Source: Paraconiothyrium sp. Pb-2020 (Eukaryota; Ascomycota; Dothideomycetes; Pleosporales; Didymosphaeriaceae). Taken from it: a DNA stretch of 64,000 nt. The position numbers and the translations under genes were made by a program. The notes beneath the pieces are model-generated. The model ran no database searches. It was not told the DNA's origin and saw only the letters and a list, made by a program, of their open reading frames with translations. Numbering within the stretch: the first letter of the stretch is position 1; each line of letters opens with the position of its first letter. Shown here one piece after another: positions 1-9,659 of this stretch. The DNA is taken from NCBI GenBank assembly GCA_022419385.1, contig JAJUBI010000003.1, forward strand, positions 3,348,001 to 3,412,000, in the 5' to 3' direction.

Positions 1-527
1 GCCGGCCTGGGTGTAATGAATCTCGAGAGCAATTTCCGGACGTACTTGTGTCCTTTCGACGTTGAAGAAGCTAGGAAAATTAGCTGCATGAAGCCTGAAC
101 GCGAGGTGATACGTACTTGACATAATGCGCTGCGGTGTGGATGATGGTAAAGAAAACCATGGCGTAAGCGACTTGTCGGTGGAACCACATGGACTCATCC
201 AAAGGTAGCCATCTAATCTTAGGTCGAATCATTCGTAGTATATTCCGGCACATGGGCATGACGATGACCATGGTGTCTACTGACAACACCAACCCGGCAC
301 CACGAGACGACCAAACGGAGAATTGAAGGGCGTTCAAAGGTGCGAGTCGAGCATCGGCTGCCTGTTTCCACCTGTGATGGATTAGCTCGGGACCAGGGAC
401 GATCATGTTGAACGACAACGTACCATCCTATGCCGAATATCGCCCAGTGGAAACCCCAGAAGAAGAAGTTGAACGCCAGCTTCTTTGGCGTGAAGAAGCC
501 GCGCCAGATGGATCCGCCTCCCGCCAT
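1..527 (-). CDS. noxA: NADPH oxidase NoxA, 5' part (runs off the window)
   Basis: This is the N-terminal part of the superoxide-producing NADPH oxidase NoxA, a heme- and FAD-containing transmembrane enzyme used in fungal differentiation. Exons read from the minus strand are 527-424, 371-117 and 70-1, continuing beyond base 1. The introns are 372-423 (52 bp) and 71-116 (46 bp), both with GTACGT donors. The joined reading gives an N-terminus with FFTPKKLAFNFFFWGFHWAI, then WWKQAADARLAPLNALQFS, PKIRWLPLDESMWFHRQ and FFNVERTQVRPE, which match the start of the NoxA family closely. The histidines in FHRQ and IIHTAAH lie where the ferric-reductase domain binds heme. The FAD- and NADPH-binding halves are outside the window. 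The start at 527 is the first ATG and gives the family's usual short N-terminus. Splice sites are inferred from consensus and homology. Confidence 0.93.
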
Positions 528-3500
528 GATTACTGTTCAAGTGTCGATAATAATAGGTCCTATATGCTGTACCAAGTGCGGAGCATCAATCGCAATCCAA
601 GAGGGCCGGCCGTTCAACGGTGATTACAAGCTATTAAAGAGCGTACGAGGTAGAAAAGCGAATGTCGACCGGAGAGGAAGGGACCCAGTCGACTTCAAAC
701 CGGCCAGCCAGATACGAAGCGAAGAAAAGAATGTCGGCGTCGAGCGACGGTGGAGGAAGTGGGATGTTGTAGGAGGGAGCGGAGGTCGAGATGACGACCA
801 AGGCTTCCGGGCACCCAGGGTTAAAGAGGGTAAGCTTTCGGTGGTCGCTAGTGGCTGTCGCGCAGATCAGGTGGATCTCGGATGAGCAGTGCGGTTTGGG
901 AGGACGGCACGCCGTGATGAAACCAACAGGCGCGTTCGGAACGGGCGTGGCTCAAACCGAAGCCTTGATAGTTTGGTGCATAGAAGATGCAATAAGGTGG
1001 ATTACAATTTGCAGCCTCGGAAAAGGGATTGCGATTCAGGCAGAGATGAAGCGGCACGAACCTGAAGGGGCTCGGCAGGTGCGGTGGCTTCTTGAGTATG
1101 TTGTTGGGGTGTGCACCATGCGATGTGCGCCTAATGTATGAGGAACGTCTCAAACTGAAGCGACAGGCACAGAACCATTTTTCCTCGTAGCGGGATCGAC
1201 CGAAGGGGGAATAGAGGGCCGTTCACCCTTGAGTATGCACGGTTATGCGGCAAAGCGCGCGGGAGCACGGGTGTCGTTCAAAGTAATCGTTGGGTTCGCG
1301 TTCGGCGACGGTACAATCAATTCTAGCTGGGTTTTGGGCGCTTTTTCACAGTCTTGTTGCGTGCCTGACCCGCCGACGTCGTTCTGACAGCTTCCTTGTG
1401 CTGGGGTACTTTGAGCTTATTGCCGTGACCGAGAGGCGATTCGATGATACGCAGGGGTTCGCTGAGACAGTTCACGTTGGAGCGTGGACAAGGTGACGTG
1501 AGGGAAGACGTGGCGCGCGCAAACGGAGGAGAATTACAGAGGGCAATGTGCTTCAAACAGCAATGGTCAAGCGACGTCAATGTGTGCGATGGAAGTGGAA
1601 GAAGTGAAGCTAGATTATGTGCAGCATTGCGCAGACCCGCCACGACGCTGGCGGGCGACAGCGGTGTCTTGGAGTGGATCCACATGCACGGTGCCGCCAT
1701 CGAGAGGCTGCTGGGTAACATTTGTTCGAGGCGCCGAGGCGTGAATCCGCGTACAGGACGAGCACTCCCAAGGCGTGTGGACGCTGTGGTTGGCAGCACG
1801 ACGTGGAGGGGGCTGGACGCCGGGCGTGGCGTTGGGGTGCGAGCCAATGTGCGTGGGCTTGTAGCCGCTCAGGGCCCTGCACTAAACCCCCCGCAGCGGG
1901 CGAGCCAGACGGTGAGCGATGCCCTACAGGTGGCTTTGGCGTCCAAAATAGCCCTGCCCATCGACGTCTGCTTGCAGGTCCCACTGGCCACGCGGTAGTC
2001 GAGCTACCGTGTGAATGGAATGGCATATCGAGCGGGGCGGTGACTTGGGGCCGTGATGGCGATGCTCGTGGCGAGCTGCGAGCACCAGTTGTCTTCGACA
2101 CGTCCTTAGCTTGTGCCTCCGGAGCTCTTCGATCGGCTGCAGCGGGCGGATGCTGTGCAACCCAGATCTCACCGAGGCTCGAATCCTCTGTGCATGGTTC
2201 AACGAGCCCAGACGGATGACAACGGGCCGAGGGTGTATCGTGCATTTCCCGATTGGGAAGAGCCATTGCGGAATGATATCAGCACGCCTTCGAGAAAGCT
2301 CGGAAGCCACCCGCTCTCCAACACCTGCGGTCGCAAAACAACATCAGGCCATTGTTTGAGGCATCCATCGCTCGCACATGGCAGACAGATGCATATCCCA
2401 AGTTCCCGCGCCCACGAACCTTGCAATTGAAAGCTTGACAGCCGTTGCAGCAAACAAAGTCATACGAGACTCGCTCAGTATCAGCCCACATTGTTTTGAC
2501 AGAACCTGTCAAGCTTCTGGCGGACGTCAAGCCCGGCCTTCATGCCTGAGCATCGAGCCTCCGGAGACGGCATCACGGGCCTGCAGCTTCTGATGTAAAC
2601 TTTGTCGTACGATGTTGTTTGATGATCCTGCAATGATCTGCTTGCGGATGCGGCTGCAGCACGCAGGAACTGCTCAGTCTCCTTCTGCCGCTCCGGGGAG
2701 GCATTTGTGTATCCTGAGGCGTTTCTTAAACCGGGACTGAGGCATCCGGCACGGGCCAATGGCGGCTTCGGGCATGGTGGACACAGCGCCGACGAGCGCA
2801 TGGAGCGGGGTCTGCTCAGTCACTCACCGCATCTTCCAAGCGGTGGTATCATGGAAGATAGACCATCCTTCTGGTAGCACGTGGGGTGGGAGTTCCATCG
2901 GGCCTCGACTGCGCGTCTTGGAAATGCTACGGAAAGCCCACGGACGAACCAGAGGGCGCCGCGCGACTAACGAGCGATCGCACACCACGGGACCTGCTTG
3001 GCCTCGCAGCCACGTGACGCTTCAGTATTCCCTCTCGCCGCCAAGGTCGCGGATATCGACCTTCACTGGCTGCGTGCAGGTTGCGTGCAGGCTGCGGCGA
3101 CAGGCCAGTGCTGGTGGCTGCAGGCGAGAGCCCGGGATGGCACAACCCACGCATCAGCGCCCCCGCCGCAGCCAATCACCCCCATTCACTCTACTTTGCG
3201 GGGCCCGACAGCGGCTAGAGGGCAGCACATCCCAGCGCGGCCTGCCCCGGCGCATAAGGTCTCTTTGCATTTACGGCTGTCATGTCCCTCCCCATCTATC
3301 ATCGTGATACACCACCCGTAGCATAAACCGCACCCTTTCTGCCTCCAAACTGCCTGAGCCCTCTGCTCCACCGTCAGGACAGCCTCAGCCCGCAATCGTC
3401 CCTTTCCGTGCCTGAGTCTCATCTGATCCCGCTTGGACGACACTAAGCCTGAACCGCACGTCTGTGACCAACGAACGCCTCGACGCTGGTATAACAAAAC

Positions 3501-3652
3501 CCGAGACCGCCCTGGGCTGCCAGTTGCTCTCTGGTCTGTAGCTCTGGTAGCTCGCTGCGCGATACAGTCGTTTTTCCGTTCTCTTCGTCCTCTGCCGCCG
3601 GGTCGGTCTTGCAACTCGTCCTTTCTTTTAATACAACTTGAAAATCTCGGCC
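528..3652. other. 3.1 kb divergent intergenic region noxA / DUF7727 gene
   Basis: No supportable gene was found on either strand. The open frames here overlap each other and have arginine/proline-rich or cysteine-rich compositions with no recognisable domain. The right end (about 3280-3650) is pyrimidine-rich and probably the promoter and 5' leader of the gene starting at 3653. The left end holds the noxA promoter. Confidence 0.5.
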
Positions 3653-4184
3653 ATGGGGAAGTTAATCAAGAACCATTGGGCGGCTGATTGTCCTGACCGC
3701 CGCTGCCTGTGCGTATTCCCCTCGAGTCCATTTGGAAGGTTGCGAATATGACTGCCAAACAGACCAATAGCTGCAGCGATTGAGTTTCTGGCCCAAGATC
3801 TTCTGGGATTTCCTGACCAAGAACCTCGACGGCGCCGTCAAGCCGATTCCCGCGCTTCAAATCATCAACGTCATCATGGGCATCGTGGGATTGGCGTGGG
3901 AGTGGCCCGTTGGTTTCCTTGCCGGCTCTGGCTTACATCGATCTATCGAAGCCCGCCTGATCATCTATCCCATCAGCGCTCTCGTTGCGCTCCTCATCTA
4001 CCAGGGCACGAATGCCGGTCTTTACTACATCATCGGCATGATGGCATACTTCTGGGCCTACAGCGAAGGCGAGGTACGCTATCAAAAAGCATCGCATCTT
4101 GCATCCTGTACTAACATGCAAAAGGTTGTCTGCCCCGAACCATGGACTCTCCCTAAGCGCGGCTCCACGCGCCGTGGTGTATAG
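3653..4184 (+). CDS. DUF7727-type small membrane protein, reading frame broken near the N-terminus
   Basis: This is a conserved fungal multi-pass membrane protein of unknown function (about 143 residues). Exons are 3653-3708, 3763-4073 and 4125-4184. The 54 bp intron 1 has a GTGCGT donor and a TGAC branch; the 51 bp intron 2 has a GTACGC donor and a CTAAC branch. The start MGKLIKNHWA and the core FWPKIFWDFLTKNLDGAVK, GIVGLAWEWPVGFLAG and LHRSIEARLIIYP are clear, as are NAGLYYIIGMMAYFWAYSEG and the end VCPEPWTLPKR. The frame does not hold as written. Two bases appear to be missing at about 3680 (between HWA and LIVLTAAA). One base is missing at about 3767, giving an in-frame TAG after TAC CAA, and two or five bases are missing at about 3784 before WPK. 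Either the gene is decaying or the sequence carries small deletion errors; I favour the latter because other genes here show the same pattern. Confidence 0.72.
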
Positions 4185-5087
4185 ACCCAACCAACCAACC
4201 AACTTCACTTCGCAGTCGATGATTATCACGCGGCGGGCACCACTTAGCGACCGATACCATTTTTCTCATCTACCTATTTCCCGCGCACTTTGCACGGAGG
4301 CGTTTGGGATGCATGACCTGGCCTGACTATCGAACTGGATAAAGACGCATCGCGATGCAATTTTCTCACGATTACGCTTTTTAACTACGGATGGTAATCT
4401 GACCAAAGGCAGCGAGTACTGCACTCGCTAGCTATGTAGCAAATACAACACCAAATCAAGCAAAAAAATTGGAATCATACTTAACTGCTGCCAAATTTGA
4501 AAGACGCCCGTGAAGATCCTAACGATTGGCCTTCGCAATCTGAAAATCGCATGAATTCCGTCTCCTATGATTTGCGCGCCCAAACACTGAGGCAGGCCTC
4601 TGAGGCAGCTTGGTGTGTCTGAGGCTTGTGCTGAGGCTGCGCGGGTTTCAGGCCCACCCGCGCGCTCGCGTATTCAAATCGTTCACTAGACACCACCACC
4701 CACTGCCACCCCACCAGCTACTGCGAACGTCAAACTTGGAAAAGTACTCTGCAACTGGAAGCACCTCCTGTACGCGTCCGATGCTGCGTCATTGCGCTGG
4801 GCTGAGTCCGTACCTGTACATGGTAGGCTTGGTCAACGGGAATATTGGGTATCCCTATATATATCGTCTGCGCCTCGCTCGCGATGCGAGTTGATGTGGT
4901 ACAACAACCGACCACCAACATTAGATTTACTCAGCGCATCTATCATGGCTGTGTGACTGCGTTTAGCAGATTTTCAGTGTGAACGGTGGGTGTTCGTGCG
5001 TGAAGATGTTGAGACCAATTGCATTGCTTCTCATGTAGGGAATTGTTGGACAAACAATAAACCTATAGACCTGCGATGCTACCATAT
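4185..5087. other. Convergent intergenic region
   Basis: This is the 3' side of two converging genes. It contains a short CCAA tandem run at about 4188-4203 and A/T-rich stretches suitable for polyadenylation. No gene was recognised. Confidence 0.5.
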
Positions 5088-6647
5088 CTATCCTTCAGGT
5101 GGATAAACCACAATCTTCTCGATATCCGCGCCCTTCACATCAACACCGTTATTCAACCCTCCAATCCTGATCTCGTTGCTTCCCTTCTTCAACTTCAGCT
5201 TCAACGGCGTGCTCAGAATAATCCCCTTGTGCGTGTCCCTTTGGTACAGCGACTCCACATTCTGCGTGTCTCCGTTCAACACAACGCTCGCAATCCTCCT
5301 CAGCTGCCAGGCTCCGCCGATTCTGTCCGGCGTGCCGCCCGGTTGGTCCCCAAAGCCCATGTCGTCCGTGTTCTGGTAGTAGAAGCTGACCCACTGGCCG
5401 TCCTGAGCGCCGTTGCCCTGCACATTGGAGAATGTCACGGTGGAATCGTTGCCGTAGATGCCGGTTAGAATGGAGCCGGTGTCGCTGAAGGTGGCTTCCT
5501 GTTTGAAGGCACTGCCTGCCGTTTTTGCCGATGGCGCTTGATAGGTGGTACCCTTTACTTCACGGTACTCGCCGGTCTTGACGTTGAGATCGTAGACATC
5601 GTACCATTCTAGCTGCAGTGACTTCTTCTGCTCATTGATTGAGACGGGCAGCCATATGTATCGTGACTCCCAGAGGGAGTTGGAGTCCCACTGATCGCCC
5701 AGATAAAGGTATGTGGTTTGCTTGCGGCCTTTGATGCGCAGGCTAAAGCCGGACTGCGAGTTGAAAGTGCGTGTGTTGAGGGGTGCGACGATGAAGGGTT
5801 GGGACCATGGCCCGGATAGCTTGTCCGCGCGGAAAGCGACGACGTTGTTGGGGCGGTAGCCGGTTTTGTGACTCATGAGGGCGAAGTAGCTCTTCTCCGT
5901 CTGGATGATGGTGGGCGCCTCAAGGTCAAACTTGTCGAAGCGGTGGACAACCGAATCGAGGGCGGTTTTGTTGTCGTTGTAACTTGTGAGGTAGACGTCG
6001 CGGGCTTCTTTCCGGTCGCCGTTGGAGTAGAGGGCATAAGAACGACCGTCCTTGTAGTCGGTGAAGACGCCGAAATCTTGGGACCAGTTCCCTAGCGGGG
6101 AGGTTGCATCTACGAAGCTGTAAGGGCCAGTGATGTTGTCGGCTTGGGCGAAGCCTTGCAAGAGCAGGCCGTAGGTGGAATTGTCGGCGTGCCAGAACAT
6201 CTGTTCATGTCAATGTACTGTTCTTGCGAACGCGCCTGGTCACATACGTGGTACTTCTCGGTGGCATCGCTGTATACGACCTTTGGTCTCTGGATGATCA
6301 TCTTCGGGTCGAGGTACGGATGTCCTTCTTCGGGCTCTGATTTTATGTCAATATCAAACACAACACAGCAGACCAGCTCTCACATACTCAAAGCCAACCC
6401 ATGCGATTCCCAAGTCGCCAAATCGTCCGAGCTGTAGACAGCTACTCCACCACCTTCGACCTGCCCTTGCACTTTATACTCGCCGAACAAGAAGAACTTG
6501 CCCGACTCTTCATCCACTGTCACGCATCCCGCATGCGCATTGACTAAGTTCCATCAGTATCCTCCACCGTGCGCCAGGAACGATCCATTTCGCGCTCGCC
6601 AGCCCAGCGGCCAGCAACAACTGGCTTGAGAGCCTTGAAATATACAT
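5088..6647 (-). CDS. Secreted glycoside hydrolase, GH43-like (galactanase-type), two frame breaks near the N-terminus
   Basis: This is a putative extracellular five-bladed beta-propeller glycosidase, about 487 residues. Exons on the minus strand are 6647-6388, 6336-6248 and 6200-5088; the introns are 51 and 47 bp with GTATGT donors. The first 19 residues, MYISRLSSQLLLAAGLASA, form a signal peptide followed by KWIVPGARW. Then come DTDG and VNAHAGCVTVDEESGKFFLF, typical of blade 1 in GH43 subfamily 24-type enzymes. FDLEAPTIIQ carries the candidate catalytic Glu. The last 130 residues (DTGSILTGIYGNDSTVTF onward) look like a CBM35-type carbohydrate-binding domain. The signal peptide, DTDG and VNAHAG lie in three different frames. 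One base seems lost at about 6561 (GG where GGG is expected) and one at about 6547 (TT where TTT is expected). Downstream the frame is uninterrupted to the stop. The substrate (beta-1,3-galactan side chains) is inferred from family resemblance only. Confidence 0.78.
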
Positions 6648-7854
6648 AGTCCGATTGCCCGGGCACGAGATGCGTCCTCAATGGCAAGAGATATCATCGC
6701 AACCGTAATATAGCAAGTTTTCTTATATGACAACAAGCCAAGACGGTTCCGGGCGCAATTACCCCGAATCCAGGAACGGCGCGGGGCTCCGCATCTTGGA
6801 GCGAGCGGCGATCATCGTGTTTCTCCAGGTTAAGGAACGCGCCTTCGATTCTCGGTGTTGAACGCGGAAAAATCGGGGATGCAATGTCGGTCGAAGGGCC
6901 TCGGTGATGCTGTAGTCTTCTCACGCCATAGGGCCAAGAACCAACGAAACATTGAACCCAGGTTACATGTAAAGAAAGCTCATCGTCCCTACTTTCGAAT
7001 TGCTGGAGGTATCACCATCGAAGGTGGTTGTGCTATAACTTAAGATTTTGTCTTGAAAATTGTGTATAATAGCTGGCTTGGGCCAGTAAAGCCGTAAAGT
7101 CTGATGTTCCATGCTTAGTGCGACGTTCGTGCCTCCACACTGGTGCACGTCTTTTCCTCATGGTTTGTCGCACCTACACTGACCGCATTGATCTCAACTT
7201 CATACTCATCAACATCATACATTACCAAGCTGGGCACAACAATAGAACAGTTGTCTCTGGACTAACGCTCGCACGTTTCGCACGAGAGACTGCCCTATCC
7301 GTTTTGCAGTTGGTGCGCCAAGTCCTTGTGGCTTCTCAGCTTGGAAACACTCGGAGCAAAGAGGTTAAGTCCGCCACTCATCCGGGCAATACGGTATGTC
7401 GGCATGCAAGAATTTGCGAGCACTATCTTGAAAAAGATCACGCTCATGTTCGCTAACGATGACGGACTCTCTCGATATGTTATCCTACGTTGCCGCTACG
7501 ACTTTATGCTTCGGGCTATTGATTAGTTTGCCGCAAAATGATATTGGGTTTAGCCACAGGCGCATTCAGTTGCCATCAAGAAGGCCCAGTAAAGGTGTTC
7601 TAGCGGTTGGGTGCCAGCCGAGCTTACCACGATGTAAGACAACTAATCTTCATGTGTCCAAGCGGCACAGCTCACGGCATAGACATAGGCCCCCAAGCCG
7701 CTGCTCCTACATGTGCTGACTAATTCAATGGTCCGGTGGGGAGTGTTCCTTCCAGTCTTCCAGCCTTCTTTTCTTCGACTTCAGAGGTACTTCGTAACGA
7801 CCAAGCACCGAGCACCTCACGCACTCAAAAAAACCCATTCCCCCTACCTCAACC
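6648..7854. other. Intergenic region, divergent promoters
   Basis: About 1.2 kb between divergent genes. Only short, unconvincing open frames are present, and I see no repeats or RNA genes. The last 150 bases, with A-runs and CACC-rich sequence, probably form the 5' leader of the ABM gene. Confidence 0.5.
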
Positions 7855-8356
7855 ATGACTCAGCCCTACACCGGACCTCCTTTCCGCATTTCCCTCCACG
7901 TAACTTTCCACATCGACCCTTCCAGATCTCCGCCTTTTTTACAGCCTCAAGCCGGCCTACGACGCCGTGACCGCGGAGCCTGAGTGTGTCTTTTTCGAGG
8001 TCTATCAATCGCCCGATACGCCTGGCAAGATCAAGTTCGTCGAAAATTGGAACGCGAGTGTGGAGTGGTTGATGAACGTAAGCTCTCCTCGATCCATAGA
8101 GACTCAGAACGAGGTGAAGACGCTTTGTCGGACAGCCGCATTATAGATACAGTCAAAGGACACAGCAGGGAAGATATTGACAGGGCTGATCTTTGATGGA
8201 AAGCTGACAACAGCACAGGTGCAAATTCCGAAAGAGTACTACAAGGAGTATCAGGAGACGACGAAGCCAATGTGGGTGAAGCCTATTGAGTGGGAGATAT
8301 TTGAGAGAATGCCGGGGAACGAGTGGGTCGCTGTGAAGGATGCGATGTTGAAGTAA
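7855..8356 (+). CDS. Small ABM-superfamily (antibiotic biosynthesis monooxygenase-like) protein, two base losses
   Basis: This is a dimeric alpha/beta-barrel (ABM fold) protein of about 120 residues. The exact reaction is unknown; members include heme- and cofactor-free monooxygenases. Exon 1 is 7855-8077 and exon 2 is 8219-8356, with a 141 bp intron (GTAAGC donor, CACAG acceptor). The N-terminus reads MTQPYTGPPFRISLHVTFHI. The core AYDAVTAEPECVFFEVYQSP and GKIKFVENWNASVEWLMN then continues in exon 2 with VQIPKEYYKEYQ and ERMPGNEWVAVKDAMLK. The three stretches are in different frames. A base is apparently missing at about 7924 (AG for AAG after DPS) and another at about 7945 (CC for CCC before LKPAYD). 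Restoring two bases makes the total coding length a multiple of three. The strand, exon 2 and core are secure; the breaks are probably sequence errors. Confidence 0.75.
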
Positions 8357-9659
8357 GCATCCCAGCAAAACCGTCAGACTAGCAGCACCGGCAGAAGACC
8401 GTAAATCTGATCTTACTGCTGTGACACCGCGTACTTGCTCTTCGCCCCTGTCCCCGTGCCGTAGACGTTAAATAGATGCGGCGCGGGCACCAGCAACGCT
8501 CTTGTTTACCTATGATGGCTGAAGTTTTGTATATGCATATTCATATAGAGTGGAACGCATGCAACGGCTCCCATTTCAGAGATGATATAGCTGACAATGG
8601 TGATGTCTTCGATGGTTGCTGCGGAGTACCGTTAGCGACTTAACGTCAAGGCATTGGTATGAAATGATGAAGCTAACAATCGGAGACTGAATGGATATCC
8701 CTGGTGGTACAGATGCGCTGAAGAGAAAAAATGCTTGGGGGTGGCTAGAGTTTTGTAGGTGTTGTCGGGCAGACGGCGGACGAATATCTCTTGGAGTGGC
8801 TTCGGAGGCTTGTTCAGATAGATGCCCGATCTGTGTGCAAAACCTGCGACTCGGAGAAGGAGTGAGTGAGGAATGCGGAGATAAAAGTACCCGGTATCCC
8901 CCAAGCGCTGTAGTTTGTATTGCTATGTCGTATACTGTCGTCCCTTTGGACTTGTTGGATCTCCGCATGTATAGCATAGCGTTAGTCTGGAAGCTATCCC
9001 CGCCATGATATCCACCGCAGCGATCTGCTACGATCCCTCCTCGTTGGAGTGCAGAAAAGTTCCACGGATCTCTGGATGCTTCCATCACGAGTGGTGAGAT
9101 GGGACACCGTCTATTGCTCTGATCTATAGCTTCTCAGGAAGACATTTCCGAAGTCCATTCAATCAGCACAAGTGGCATGATAAGACGATATGCAAGCGCA
9201 CATACATATAGTGTATACTCGGAACCAGTGATGGTGACTTCAAGGAGAGATTTGGTCATCTTTTCAGCGTGCGATGTTAATACATAGTCCATCGTACCGG
9301 CCCAATGAAGGTCCAATAAGGAGAGCGAGCGTTCCGTCTGGTGCTTTCACTTGCAGTGTGAAGGAAGCTGTGAGTAAGACGCTCTGTTGCAGCGAAGGCT
9401 CAACGGATTCGTCAAGCTCCGCAGTATACGAAGAAGCAGCAGGTATCGGCATCAGCACACTCGAGAAGCGTTCGTTGAGGATTGTGTGTTACGGAGTTCA
9501 CAACTTCAGTAGTTGGATGCAGGTCGAGGGTCATCCCGAGCTTTCGGAAGGGGAAAAACGCACTAGGCCCGATCTGGAGTCTTGTTTACAAACGTGCTCT
9601 CGCGAAACGCCGTCTGAACGTCGCAACAACTTCCGATCTCACGACAATCCAGCGCCGCG
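8357..9659. other. Intergenic region
   Basis: About 1.3 kb. On the minus strand a short open stretch ends at a TAA at 8413-8415 and reads like a protein tail (FNVYGTGTGAKSKYAVSQQ), but no upstream exons could be assembled. Overlapping open frames at 8576-9088 (minus) and 9274-9681 (plus) have no recognisable domain. Confidence 0.4.

Noticed and set aside
2150..2215. tRNA-like T-arm sequence (GAGGCTCGAATCCTC)
   Set aside because: No matching acceptor, D or anticodon arms could be built around it, and the loop starts with C rather than T.
1610..2266. 218-codon minus-strand open frame
   Set aside because: It is Arg/Pro/His-rich without a domain, in a stretch open in several frames at once.
3653..4184. 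Calling the DUF7727 gene a true pseudogene
   Set aside because: The same kind of base loss hits several unrelated, otherwise intact genes, so sequence error is more likely than gene death.
4188..4203. CCAA tandem run as a telomere-like or regulatory repeat
   Set aside because: Only four copies, located in a 3' region; ordinary microsatellite.
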